A stretch of DNA of 45,608 nt, taken from NCBI GenBank assembly GCA_019752635.1, contig JAIELX010000034.1, positions 1 through 45,608 of the forward strand, in the 5' to 3' direction. This stretch comes from Candidatus Obscuribacterales bacterium. Its GTDB lineage: Bacteria; Cyanobacteriota; Vampirovibrionia; Obscuribacterales; Obscuribacteraceae. The position numbers were made by a program, and so were the translations under genes. Positions 1 through 8,319 of the stretch are shown one piece after another (within the stretch, counting starts at the first letter, position 1; every line of letters starts with the position of its first letter). The notes under the pieces were generated by a model, which saw nothing but the letters and a program-made list of their open reading frames with translations, ran no database searches and had not been told where the DNA came from.

Positions 1-822
1 AGCCTGGCGTTTGCCAACAATGTGGCTAGCTTCTGCGATCATGTCAGCTTGATGACCATGTTGGGTGAGCGCGAGAGCCAGATTGAATTCATCACGAGCA
101 AGTTGAAGGACGAGATCAAAACACATTTTCTCTTTCGCAAAAACGCACCGACAATTGTGAAGACCCGCTTTATTGAAGAGTACTTCTTTTCGAAGCTGTT
201 TGAAGTCTACACAATCGATGATTCTGAGCTGGACTCGACATCCAACGAGGATTTATGCAGCAGGCTTGAAGACACGCTCGACCAGTTCGATGCAGTGTTG
301 GTTGTGGATTTTGGGCACAGCATGCTGACACCGGAAGCCGCTGAGGTAATTTGCAATAAAGCTCGATTCCTCGGGCTAAATACGCAGTCTAATGCTGGAA
401 ACCTTGGATATCAGAGTCTTTACAAGTACCCCCGGGCTGACTTCATCTGTGTAACCGAAAACGAAGCTCGTCTGGAAGCAAGACAACGAACCGGCGATTT
501 CAGGCACTTCTTGCCTAAGCTCGCTAAGGATCTTTCGTGTCGAACCGTGTTGACTACTAGAGGCAGCCACGGCAGCATCGCTTTTAACGAAGAAGAGGGA
601 TTTGTTGAGACTCCGGCATTTGCAGCCCGGGTGGTAGATCGAATGGGGGCCGGTGATGCGTTTTTCTCTGCCACCGGCCTGGCTGCTGCCCTCGGAGTTC
701 CGCTTGAGGCGCTCGGATTCATTGGGAATGCTATTGGCGCTCAGGCCGTTGCAACAGTAGGTCATCGCGAATCAATCAACAAAGTATCGCTGACCAAATT
801 CATCACGTCTTTGCTCAAGTAG
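1..822 (+). CDS. PfkB-family sugar kinase, HldE/RfaE-like (5' partial)
   Basis: The reading frame is open from the first base of the window, so the N-terminus is missing; an internal GTG at 22 is not a convincing start. The C-terminal signature DRMGAGDAFFS (nt about 640-672) is the PfkB ATP-binding/catalytic motif with the catalytic Asp of GAGD. An NTQSNAGN segment and a CVTENEAR segment resemble the kinase half of HldE-type D-glycero-heptose kinases and related kinase/cytidylyltransferase fusions. The expected role is phosphorylation of a sugar phosphate for nucleotide-heptose synthesis. The next gene, a GmhA-like isomerase 8 nt downstream, supports a heptose-type pathway. Family call is confident; substrate is inferred. 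Confidence 0.85.
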   Translation, partial: SLAFANNVASFCDHVSLMTMLGERESQIEFITSKLKDEIKTHFLFRKNAPTIVKTRFIEEYFFSKLFEVYTIDDSELDSTSNEDLCSRLEDTLDQFDAVLVVDFGHSMLTPEAAEVICNKARFLGLNTQSNAGNLGYQSLYKYPRADFICVTENEARLEARQRTGDFRHFLPKLAKDLSCRTVLTTRGSHGSIAFNEEEGFVETPAFAARVVDRMGAGDAFFSATGLAAALGVPLEALGFIGNAIGAQAVATVGHRESINKVSLTKFITSLLK

Positions 823-830
823 GTTGTCGC

Positions 831-1472
831 ATGGAAATGTTACTTGTTCCGACAATGAAGCAAGCAATGGATGAGGGCGAGAACTCAACGCTGGATCCGG
901 TGCGACACTTTTCAAAGCTGCACGAGTTGCTCTGCAACGTATCAGTTACAAGCCGCGGCGGGGTTCAATCGACTCCTGTCCTCGGTGTTGGACAAGCCAT
1001 TGAAATTGTTATCGCCGCGCATTCAGCAGCGAAGAAAATAATCGTAGTGGGCAACGGTGGCAGCGCCGCAATCGCCAGTCACCTGGCCTTGGATCTATGG
1101 AATGCTTGTGGCATTAAAGCAATGACCTTCAACGAAGCTGCACAGTTGACCTGCTTGAGTAATGACTACGGCTACGAAAACGTTTTCTCCAGGGCGTTGG
1201 GGATGTTTGCCGAAGCCGGCGATGTTTTGATTGCAATCAGCAGCTCCGGTCGTTCACGCAGCATCGTGAACGCGGCCGTCGACGCCGGACGCATGGGGCT
1301 AAAGGTCATTTCCTTTTCGGGTTTCAGCAAGGATGCGCCGCTAATTTACACATCGGATCTCAATTTTTATATTGATTCCGATCAGTACGGCTGCGTTGAA
1401 GTGGCGCACATGGCTCTTACTCATTATTTGACAGACGTCTTACACAAAACGAGGAACAAGGTGGCGAAGTGA
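831..1472 (+). CDS. SIS-domain phosphosugar isomerase, GmhA-like
   Basis: The 213-residue protein has one SIS domain. The sugar-phosphate loop VVGNGGSAAIASHLALDL is at about residues 71-90, and a second Ser-rich loop, AISSSGRSRSIVNAA, follows at about residue 133. Both are typical of sedoheptulose-7-phosphate isomerases (GmhA) and related SIS isomerases, which convert sedoheptulose 7-phosphate to D-glycero-D-manno-heptose 7-phosphate in the cytoplasm. An N-terminal helical stretch of about 40 residues precedes the domain. The gene lies 8 nt after the HldE-like kinase and overlaps the following epimerase by 4 nt (GTGA), so the three are translationally linked. Exact substrate is not proven. 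Confidence 0.85.
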   Translation: MEMLLVPTMKQAMDEGENSTLDPVRHFSKLHELLCNVSVTSRGGVQSTPVLGVGQAIEIVIAAHSAAKKIIVVGNGGSAAIASHLALDLWNACGIKAMTFNEAAQLTCLSNDYGYENVFSRALGMFAEAGDVLIAISSSGRSRSIVNAAVDAGRMGLKVISFSGFSKDAPLIYTSDLNFYIDSDQYGCVEVAHMALTHYLTDVLHKTRNKVAK

Positions 1473-2503
1473 GAAACGGCGAACGAGTAGTTTTTGTCAC
1501 CGGGGGCGCAGGATACGTCGGATCCGCCCTAATTCCCAAATTGCTGGAACACGAATTCAAAGTAAAGGTCCTGGACCTGTACATGTTCGGTGATGATGCA
1601 CTTAGTTCGGTGGCAGACCACGTAAACCTAGTTCAAATCAAAGGCGACATTCGAGACGAGAAGCTTCTCAAACAACACATTCCGGGCTGCACTGATCTGA
1701 TTCATCTGGCCTGCATATCAAATGATCCGTGCTTCGAAATGGACCCGCAAGTGAGCAAGTCAATTAACTATGACGCGTTTCAACCACTGGTCGCAATCAG
1801 CAAGGAATGCGGAATCAGCCGCTTTATCTACGCCTCGACATCCAGTGTGTACGGAGTGAGTGAGGCAGAGAACGTCACTGAAGACCACCCGCTGATTCCG
1901 ATCACGGATTACAACAAATACAAGGGTTTATGTGAGCCTGTGCTCTTCCAGATGAGTTCGCCGGAGTTTACAACAGTGGCGATTCGGCCTGCCACCGTAT
2001 GCGGTTATGCTCCGCGTCAGCGATTGGACCTTACGGTCAATATTCTCACCAATCATGCCATTAATACAGGCCGGATAAAAGTGTTTGGCGGTGAACAAAT
2101 GAGGCCGAACATACATATTCAAGATATGGTAGACCTCTACTTGCTGCTGCTGGATCTCCCAGCGGCAAAAATAGCCGGGAAAGTTTTCAATGCCGGATTT
2201 GAAAACCATCGGGTAAAAGATCTGGCTGCAATGGTTAAGACTGTATTCGAACATCGATTTCCCGAGAGAAAACTCGAAATCGAGACTGTCCCGTCACAGG
2301 ATATTCGCTCTTATCGAATTTGCTCCGACAAGATCAGGCGCGAACTCGGCTTCTTGCCGAAGCGTAGCATAGAGGACGCGGTTAACGATTTGATCGACGC
2401 CTTTCAGTCGGGAAAACTTCCGAACTCCATGAACGATGCTCGGTACTTCAACATCAAACAGATGCAGGAAAAACAGCGCCATACAGCAGGTGCTTCAAGA
2501 TGA
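1469..2503 (+). CDS. NAD(P)-dependent sugar epimerase/dehydratase (extended SDR)
   Basis: The 344-residue protein starts at a GTG that overlaps the upstream stop as GTGA. The N-terminal Rossmann motif VTGGAGYVGSALIPKL is at about residues 10-25. The catalytic Y-x3-K pair is Y148/K152 in YNKYK, preceded by a Ser-rich STSSVYG segment. It fits the NAD-dependent epimerase/dehydratase family that acts on nucleotide sugars. The neighbouring kinase and isomerase suggest a role in converting an NDP-heptose or related sugar, for instance by 4- or 6-epimerisation. The C-terminal substrate-binding half is full length. Specificity cannot be read from the sequence. Confidence 0.85.
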   Translation: MRNGERVVFVTGGAGYVGSALIPKLLEHEFKVKVLDLYMFGDDALSSVADHVNLVQIKGDIRDEKLLKQHIPGCTDLIHLACISNDPCFEMDPQVSKSINYDAFQPLVAISKECGISRFIYASTSSVYGVSEAENVTEDHPLIPITDYNKYKGLCEPVLFQMSSPEFTTVAIRPATVCGYAPRQRLDLTVNILTNHAINTGRIKVFGGEQMRPNIHIQDMVDLYLLLLDLPAAKIAGKVFNAGFENHRVKDLAAMVKTVFEHRFPERKLEIETVPSQDIRSYRICSDKIRRELGFLPKRSIEDAVNDLIDAFQSGKLPNSMNDARYFNIKQMQEKQRHTAGASR

Positions 2504-2566
2504 ATCAGCTGTTCCGGTGTATACGATCGACCAAACATCACAGCCGCAATCATATGAGTACCAGTA

Positions 2567-3490
2567 ATGGGTATTGATTACATTCAAGCAGAAATGCTCT
2601 TGCATGAGCATGCGTATAAGCCCCTGCACGGGAAAGTCCTCACCGTAGGCCGGCAGACGGTGTCGGTCATGCCTTCCCAGCTGACGACACTGCTCAACGC
2701 TTATAATTTACCGCGCAAATCGGACCTGATCGAGATCGATAGAACAACTGTTCACACTCACCTGAATCTTGATCAGATGACGGATTCCTCTTTCTTCACA
2801 TCGTTTGCAGAATGCACAGTGCAAGCAGTGGACATCTCAGACTACGAAGGGGCGGAAATATTGCACGATATCGGGTTACCGGTACCGGCAAGCCTAACCA
2901 ATCAATTTGACTTCATCTATGATGGCAGCACACTGGACAATGTTTTCAATCCGGCGCAGGCCATTGCAAACTTGTCGTCAATGCTTCGTCCCGGCGGTCG
3001 CATTCTCCTCCACAATTGGTGCTCGGGCCACTCTGCGGCATATGTCCTTCTTTCTCCGGATTGGTACATGGATTTCTTCAGTTTGAACAATTACGCCGAT
3101 TGCAAGGTGTATGTCGTTGAATACTGCGCAGTACCGCGAGTTTGGCACTATGACCCGCTGGTGGTCTATAGCGGTCAGCAAGGCTACGAGTGTTCGTCAA
3201 TCGAATCTCCTTCTTGGTGTGCCGTAATTTGTCTTGCCGAGAAAGGCGACCAGTCGTCATCCCATGTCAACGCAGTGCAAAAACACTACAGATGCGGAAA
3301 GGTAGAGCCTTATCTTTCCAATGCCGTTAAGTATCACGATTCGCCGCGTCCTATCTTTCATTCGCGCACGGTGCTTTCCCCTCCACCAACCAAGAGCATA
3401 AGCACATTCAATACGCTGCGGCTGGTTTGCGACTGGTCTCTTCCAGCCTCAACTCCGGCAGCTGTGGTTCCTCCCGCTCCTCCTTGTTAA
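2567..3490 (+). CDS. SAM-methyltransferase-like protein with weak motif I
   Basis: The 307-residue protein starts at ATG 2567; an in-frame stop at 2555-2557 rules out an earlier start. The central stretch FDFIYDGSTLDNVFNPAQAI followed by LRPGGRILLHNW (about residues 113-150) matches motifs II-III of class I SAM-dependent methyltransferases. The usual glycine-rich motif I is not recognisable upstream; a LIEIDRTTVHTH segment sits where it would be expected. The last 60 residues are Pro/Ser-rich and likely unstructured. It lies in the forward glycan operon, with 63 nt before it and 32 nt after. It could be an active methyltransferase or a degenerate one. Confidence 0.6.
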   Translation: MGIDYIQAEMLLHEHAYKPLHGKVLTVGRQTVSVMPSQLTTLLNAYNLPRKSDLIEIDRTTVHTHLNLDQMTDSSFFTSFAECTVQAVDISDYEGAEILHDIGLPVPASLTNQFDFIYDGSTLDNVFNPAQAIANLSSMLRPGGRILLHNWCSGHSAAYVLLSPDWYMDFFSLNNYADCKVYVVEYCAVPRVWHYDPLVVYSGQQGYECSSIESPSWCAVICLAEKGDQSSSHVNAVQKHYRCGKVEPYLSNAVKYHDSPRPIFHSRTVLSPPPTKSISTFNTLRLVCDWSLPASTPAAVVPPAPPC

Positions 3491-3522
3491 CGTAGCATTG
3501 AAAAAGGAACAGTCGTACCGGA

Positions 3523-4632
3523 ATGGCGAGCAAAACCCTTTCAGTAATAGTGCCCAACTACAACGATGGCGATCATATTGCATTTTCGCTCAGAGCAATA
3601 TGCGAACAAAGCCTTCCGCCAAATGAATTGATAGTGGTAGATGATGGTTCGACCGATGAAAGCATCGCGATAATCCGCGCGGTGGCTGAGCAGTATCCAT
3701 TTATACGGCTGCTCTGCAACGATCAGAATCGGGGCATCGTCTACAGTGCCAACAGGGCAATGAAAATCGTCACCGGCGATTATGTTTACATCGCATCAGC
3801 TAATGACCTGGTGCTTCCCGGCTTTTTTGAAAAATCACTGGATATCCTATCTAAGCATCCCGAAGCGGGGTTCTGTTGTTCTGATGCAGTATGTATCAAT
3901 ACTTCCGAGAACAACAGTGTTACCGAGTCGCGCACGGGATGGTCGGAATTTGCTCGCTACTTGGCGCCCTCCGAGCTGGCCGCGATAACTAGATCGGGCA
4001 AAGGACTGTACCATCCGATAACCAACACATGCATTCTCAAGCGAGACTTCTTGCCCGCCGAGGGGCTATGGGAGCAGAGAGTGGGGTGTTATTGCGATTG
4101 GCTGTTGCACCAGGCGTTACTTTTCAGGCATGGCTGTTGCTTCATTCCTGAACCATTAGCGGCGCTTCGTTGGACAGGCACCAGCATGAGCCACCGAGTT
4201 AACACCGACATGCACGCATATAGAGAGATAATGCAAGAACTGGTCGCTGTTCTCGCCTCGCCCGAGTACGAGGACGTTGCCGAAATGATTGTCTATAGCC
4301 GGTCATTCAAAGCGTTTCAACTGAAGGCTTTCACCCCGGCGTTCAGTTGGCGGGCACTGCGGCCGCACCTGCGCAACCGTTATGCCGGTCACTATCTGCG
4401 GCACCTGCTAATTGAACATCTTGCATTCGTGGCAAGAAACGCGCCTAACCTACTGTTTGACCTGCAGGCGACTTTTTCAAAGAAGCGTCGAAGAGCGTCG
4501 AAGCAAGAGATTAGAGAGACACTTGTTTCATGTAAGTACTATTTGCAAAACGTTTGGGACAGGACGTTTGCGCATTCTTTTCACAGATACGATCGCATAC
4601 GTTCGTTTCTGCTGAGACAGTTTCGAGGTTAA
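3523..4632 (+). CDS. GT2-family glycosyltransferase
   Basis: The 369-residue protein opens with the GT-A fold signature SVIVPNYNDGDHI (residues 6-18), then VVDDGSTDES and NRGIVYSANRAM. These are the nucleotide-sugar-binding elements of family 2 glycosyltransferases. The usual DXD metal-binding position reads IASANDLVLPG, so only the second acidic residue is evident. A CYCDWLLHQALLFRHGCCF segment in the acceptor region is shared with the second GT2 in the cluster at 23394-24518, as is the C-terminal DRTFAHSFHRYDRIRS. No transmembrane segment is apparent. It probably adds one sugar to a lipid-linked or cell-surface glycan. Confidence 0.88.
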   Translation: MASKTLSVIVPNYNDGDHIAFSLRAICEQSLPPNELIVVDDGSTDESIAIIRAVAEQYPFIRLLCNDQNRGIVYSANRAMKIVTGDYVYIASANDLVLPGFFEKSLDILSKHPEAGFCCSDAVCINTSENNSVTESRTGWSEFARYLAPSELAAITRSGKGLYHPITNTCILKRDFLPAEGLWEQRVGCYCDWLLHQALLFRHGCCFIPEPLAALRWTGTSMSHRVNTDMHAYREIMQELVAVLASPEYEDVAEMIVYSRSFKAFQLKAFTPAFSWRALRPHLRNRYAGHYLRHLLIEHLAFVARNAPNLLFDLQATFSKKRRRASKQEIRETLVSCKYYLQNVWDRTFAHSFHRYDRIRSFLLRQFRG

Positions 4633-4660
4633 GTATTTACGATCCGGAGAATTCGGGAGC

Positions 4661-5650
4661 ATGAGCAAAGTCGCGGTAATTGGAAGTAACTCGTTCTCTG
4701 GTGCGGATTTTGTCGACCTTTTGCTGGAGGACGCTCAGAACGACGTTATCGGTATCAGTCGTTCAGCCGAAAAAAGCGCGCTATTCCTGCCCTACAAGAG
4801 GCACCGTAATCCCCGTTACAAATTCCACCATCTGAACTTGAACGACGACAACACGCGAATTATTGAGGTTCTGGACACGTTCAAGCCGGAGTACATTGTT
4901 AACTTCGCTGCTCAAAGCGAAGTGGCCCCAAGCTGGGAGCATCCGGAACACTGGTTTCAAACAAACGTTGTCGCACTGTCACAGCTGGCAAATCATCTGC
5001 GAAAAGTAGGCTACTTGAGGCGCTACGTTCATATATCATCTCCCGAGGTTTACGGAACCTGCGTGGGGACGGTGACCGAGTCTGCACCGTTTAACCCGAG
5101 CACACCATATGCTGCATCGAAGGCTGCAGCAGACATGTTTTTGTCGACGTTATTCAAGAACTTTCAGTTTCCGGTAGTATTCATTCGAGCGACAAACGTT
5201 TATGGTGCTCACCAGCAACTTTGGAAAATTATACCCAGATCAGTTATCAATATGAAATCGGGAAGGAAGATCATGCTTCATGGTGGCGGAAAGGCCGTCA
5301 AGTCGTATATCCACATTCGCGATGTCTCGGAAGGTGAGAAACTAGCCATGCTTCAAGGAACGCCTGGAAGCATTTACCACCTTTCTCCCGATCAAGGAGA
5401 GTCAGTGCGTGATGTAGTGAAGCTGATTGCCGACCTGGTCGATTGCGATTTTAACGACGCAGTAGAAGATGTTGAGGAAAGACCCGGACAAGACGCCGCT
5501 TATGTCATCGACTCAACGGTTGCCCGAGAAGAGCTGCTATGGGCACCGAAAAAAGCATTTACCGACGGCTTGAAAGAAGTAGTGAATTGGGTCAACAGTA
5601 ATTGGGATGAAATTGCACGTCAACCGATGGAGTATGTGCACAAATCATGA
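4661..5650 (+). CDS. NAD-dependent epimerase/4,6-dehydratase-like protein
   Basis: The 329-residue protein has an N-terminal nucleotide-binding loop, VIGSNSFSGADFVDLL (residues 6-21), and an NFAAQSEV segment typical of NDP-hexose 4,6-dehydratases. The catalytic Y-x3-K is Y150/K154 in YAASK. The active-site loop reads SSPEVYG, where dTDP-glucose 4,6-dehydratases have TDEVYG; the Glu is kept but the Asp is Pro. RATNVYG and SYIHIRDV match the substrate side of the family. It is closest in layout to RmlB/GDP-mannose 4,6-dehydratase relatives. The stop overlaps the next start by 4 nt (ATGA). Product identity is uncertain. Confidence 0.82.
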   Translation: MSKVAVIGSNSFSGADFVDLLLEDAQNDVIGISRSAEKSALFLPYKRHRNPRYKFHHLNLNDDNTRIIEVLDTFKPEYIVNFAAQSEVAPSWEHPEHWFQTNVVALSQLANHLRKVGYLRRYVHISSPEVYGTCVGTVTESAPFNPSTPYAASKAAADMFLSTLFKNFQFPVVFIRATNVYGAHQQLWKIIPRSVINMKSGRKIMLHGGGKAVKSYIHIRDVSEGEKLAMLQGTPGSIYHLSPDQGESVRDVVKLIADLVDCDFNDAVEDVEERPGQDAAYVIDSTVAREELLWAPKKAFTDGLKEVVNWVNSNWDEIARQPMEYVHKS

Positions 5651-7578
5651 AGAAACTTTGGCAATCGATAATGCCATCGTGCAGAGGCACTGCTGTACCA
5701 CCCTCTCCGGCGGAGGACTTAGTCGAAAGAGATTTCGAGGAAAGCTATCTCGACCGCGAAATTAGAACTCATTTGGCACTGGCTGTGGAGCATCAATGTA
5801 AAGCCACGGATGAGGGAGATGTGATCACCTGCGGATTAGGCAGAGATGAGTGCGCACTCTGGCTGGCACAGGCCCTGATTGCTTCCACTCAGCCGGGCGA
5901 CGGAGTCGCTCAAGGACTTCCTCTGAAGCTGTACCTTCTGACGCGCTATGATGCCTGGCCGGAGTTGATTAACCGATGTCGCATGATCATGCCTGCGGAA
6001 GACTTTGTCAATATTCAAGGACTCTTTCACCAATCAATCGAAAACATTCGCTACAGCAAATTTCGGCTGATTCATCTGTCCAGCGAAATTGCCGACTCTT
6101 CAAAGGAGATTCTTGAGCATCTGTTCTCAAAAGACATGGTCTCCAATGGAGCCATGATTATGCTGGACGGGGGCTTAAGCGAGCTTGACCTATGGACGGA
6201 GCTGGTACAGAAGCATTCAATAAAATACATCGAGCTAGGGTGCTACGGCAACGGCGGGCGAAAGTTTCTAATCCATTCCTATGAGTCGAGTGCAAAAGTT
6301 TTGATTGATCACTTGCTCTCCAGATTCGAAACATCGCAGAAAGACCAAGACTGCCGACGCCACCTGACGATGGCAGTGGAGTATCTAGACGAAACTGGAG
6401 TAGCCGGAAGTATTGGCAAATTTGGTCTGTCTAACGGCGGCAAAGTACTCTGGTTACTGAAGGCAGACCGAACCGAACAGCACAAGCTTACCCTCTTTGT
6501 CGACTTCAGAGCAGCAGAACATCTGAAGCGAATGTTCTCATTCCTTTTGAACCGAGTTTTGCTTATTGAGGGAAATTACCTTGAACAGATAAACACGATT
6601 TCGTCTTCTCAGCTCTTCCGTTTAGTTCATATTGAGGAGTTTGACGAAGAGCAGGTTCTTGAAACTCTCAGCCGACTCTTTAAGAATAAGGCTATCGCTG
6701 AGGGGGCGATTATCCTCTTAGATGACGGTGTTAATGAGAGCCACTGGAGTGATTTAGTTAAAGACCATGAAATCGACTATGCGGATCTTGGAAGTTATGC
6801 AGTTCGCGGGCGTCAGTTTTTGATCCGTCGCTATAAACCGCTAGCATCACAAACTGCTGCAAGAGATCTGAGAATACTAAATGCGTTTGAGCGCACGGCA
6901 TCGGAAAGCGACATTCGCAAACATCTCATGCTCGCAGTGGAATACATTTACGGTGCAGACGTAAATGGCGACGTAGCCGAATTTGGAACATGTGAAGGGC
7001 GCACAGCCGCGTGGCTTGCAAACGCCATGTCAACCTGTGAAGCGTACTACGGGCCACAAAAGCAATCCGACATTGATGCGCGGTTTGACCCGAAGAAACT
7101 GTATCTTTTTGATAGCTTCGAGGGCCTACCCGATGCTGTTTCCACAATCGACCAACAATGCCCCCACGTGGAAACCGGTGTGTGGGGACCGGCCACCAGC
7201 AAGGCCCTAAACGCATCGCAACTTAGAAGCCTCTGCCAGAGGTTCATGCCCGGTGACAGGATTGAGATCGTCGAGGGGTGGTTTAGGGAGTCAATGAAAC
7301 ACTTTGCCGGTGTGAAATTCAGCTTGCTGCACATCGATTGCGATTTATATCAGTCCACCATGGAAGCACTTGATGTGCTGTTCGAAAAAGAACTAGTTGC
7401 TGAAGGCGCGGCGATTCTTTTCGACGATTGGAACCCGAATAGGGCATCCCCCCGTTTTGGTGAGAGAAAGGCCTGGTCTGATTTGCTGTTGAAGTATGAA
7501 ATCGAGCACAGCAATTGGGGCTCTTACGGATGGGGCGGGCAGAAGTTTCTCATTCACTCTTACAAGAAACGGCAATAG
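5647..7578 (+). CDS. Triple-domain TylF/MycF-type methyltransferase
   Basis: The 643-residue protein contains three head-to-tail copies of the same domain, at about residues 38-212, 235-398 and 420-643. Each begins with an (I/C)R(R/K/T)HL-x-(M/L)AVE helix and ends with a GSYG/GCYG-type segment followed by (K/Q)FLI. The third copy has the complete motif set of TylF/MycF macrocin O-methyltransferases: AEFGTCEGRTA (about residue 444), HIDCDLYQST (about 562) and LFDDW (about 591). In copies 1 and 2 the SAM-loop and metal-binding acidic residues are altered, reading for example ITCGLGRDE and HLSSEIADSS in copy 1. Family members normally have one domain of about 200-270 residues. The gene overlaps its upstream neighbour by ATGA and ends the forward operon. 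Confidence 0.82.
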   Translation: MKKLWQSIMPSCRGTAVPPSPAEDLVERDFEESYLDREIRTHLALAVEHQCKATDEGDVITCGLGRDECALWLAQALIASTQPGDGVAQGLPLKLYLLTRYDAWPELINRCRMIMPAEDFVNIQGLFHQSIENIRYSKFRLIHLSSEIADSSKEILEHLFSKDMVSNGAMIMLDGGLSELDLWTELVQKHSIKYIELGCYGNGGRKFLIHSYESSAKVLIDHLLSRFETSQKDQDCRRHLTMAVEYLDETGVAGSIGKFGLSNGGKVLWLLKADRTEQHKLTLFVDFRAAEHLKRMFSFLLNRVLLIEGNYLEQINTISSSQLFRLVHIEEFDEEQVLETLSRLFKNKAIAEGAIILLDDGVNESHWSDLVKDHEIDYADLGSYAVRGRQFLIRRYKPLASQTAARDLRILNAFERTASESDIRKHLMLAVEYIYGADVNGDVAEFGTCEGRTAAWLANAMSTCEAYYGPQKQSDIDARFDPKKLYLFDSFEGLPDAVSTIDQQCPHVETGVWGPATSKALNASQLRSLCQRFMPGDRIEIVEGWFRESMKHFAGVKFSLLHIDCDLYQSTMEALDVLFEKELVAEGAAILFDDWNPNRASPRFGERKAWSDLLLKYEIEHSNWGSYGWGGQKFLIHSYKKRQ

Positions 7579-7619
7579 CATAGAAGGCAACACTCTTGAA
7601 TGTTCCAGCGATGCAAGGC

Positions 7620-8300
7620 TCACTTCTTGTTGGTGCATAAGGCAAACAGATAGTGCGCCATCGGCGTATAGCCGGTGTGAACAACCTCATCGTTCATCGA
7701 AAAAATAAATACGTTGTGGAAGTAGTTCAGCATCAAGCCTTTTAATGCCTTCGCGTCCATGCAATTTACGTGTCCTTCCTTGCTGCCTACGGAGGCGTAA
7801 ACTTGCGATTGAAGCGAAGGTGTTCCAATCAGAAGTACGCCCTCAGGAGTCAGCGCTTGTACAATGTTTGAAACAAAACGGTGCTCATCGGACTTTGCGA
7901 TGTGTTCAATCACATCTACGCTGTAGGCGGCATCGAAGGTCCCCGCCAGCGGACCGCCTACCATATCGTGTTCGCGACAATCGAAAAACCAGCGTTCGGT
8001 CATTCTCTCTTTGGCATCTTCCACAAAAACCGGGTCGAAATCAACAGCGACAATTTCTTTGACTTCCTGCTGCACGAGACGCACTCCAAATGCATCTCCG
8101 CAACCAACTTCGAGAACCCTTTGTTTGCCGCTAAGCATCTTCGCAACAAATTTGTAGCGCGCAAGCACAAACAACAAGTGCCGCGGATCATCGTGCCACA
8201 TCTGATTGGTGGTTATCCCCAATCGGGCGCGTCCAACCTCTTGTTCCAGTTCCAGTGCATGCTGGTACTGGGGTTCCTTCGTTTGTGGCACCATTTTCAT
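7620..8300 (-). CDS. Class I SAM-dependent methyltransferase
   Basis: The protein has SAM motif I VLEVGCGDAFGVRLV followed by IVAVDFDPVFVEDA, then FDAAYSVDVIEHIA and LTPEGVLLIGTPS, a complete Methyltransf_11/23-type core. The ATG at 8300 is chosen because AAGGAAG lies about 8 nt upstream; the frame also allows a TTG at 8318. The gene is the last of the long reverse operon, 19 nt after the preceding methyltransferase, and converges on the triple-domain gene with a 41-nt gap. The acceptor is unknown; a sugar or glycan hydroxyl is inferred from the setting. Confidence 0.87.
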   Translation of the reverse strand: MKMVPQTKEPQYQHALELEQEVGRARLGITTNQMWHDDPRHLLFVLARYKFVAKMLSGKQRVLEVGCGDAFGVRLVQQEVKEIVAVDFDPVFVEDAKERMTERWFFDCREHDMVGGPLAGTFDAAYSVDVIEHIAKSDEHRFVSNIVQALTPEGVLLIGTPSLQSQVYASVGSKEGHVNCMDAKALKGLMLNYFHNVFIFSMNDEVVHTGYTPMAHYLFALCTNKK

Positions 8301-8319
8301 CGAAGTGCTTCCTTTCAAT

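Noticed and set aside
2500..2577. Short frame of about 25 residues overlapping the epimerase stop (ATGA)
   Set aside because: It has no recognisable features and overlaps the start of the methyltransferase-like gene.
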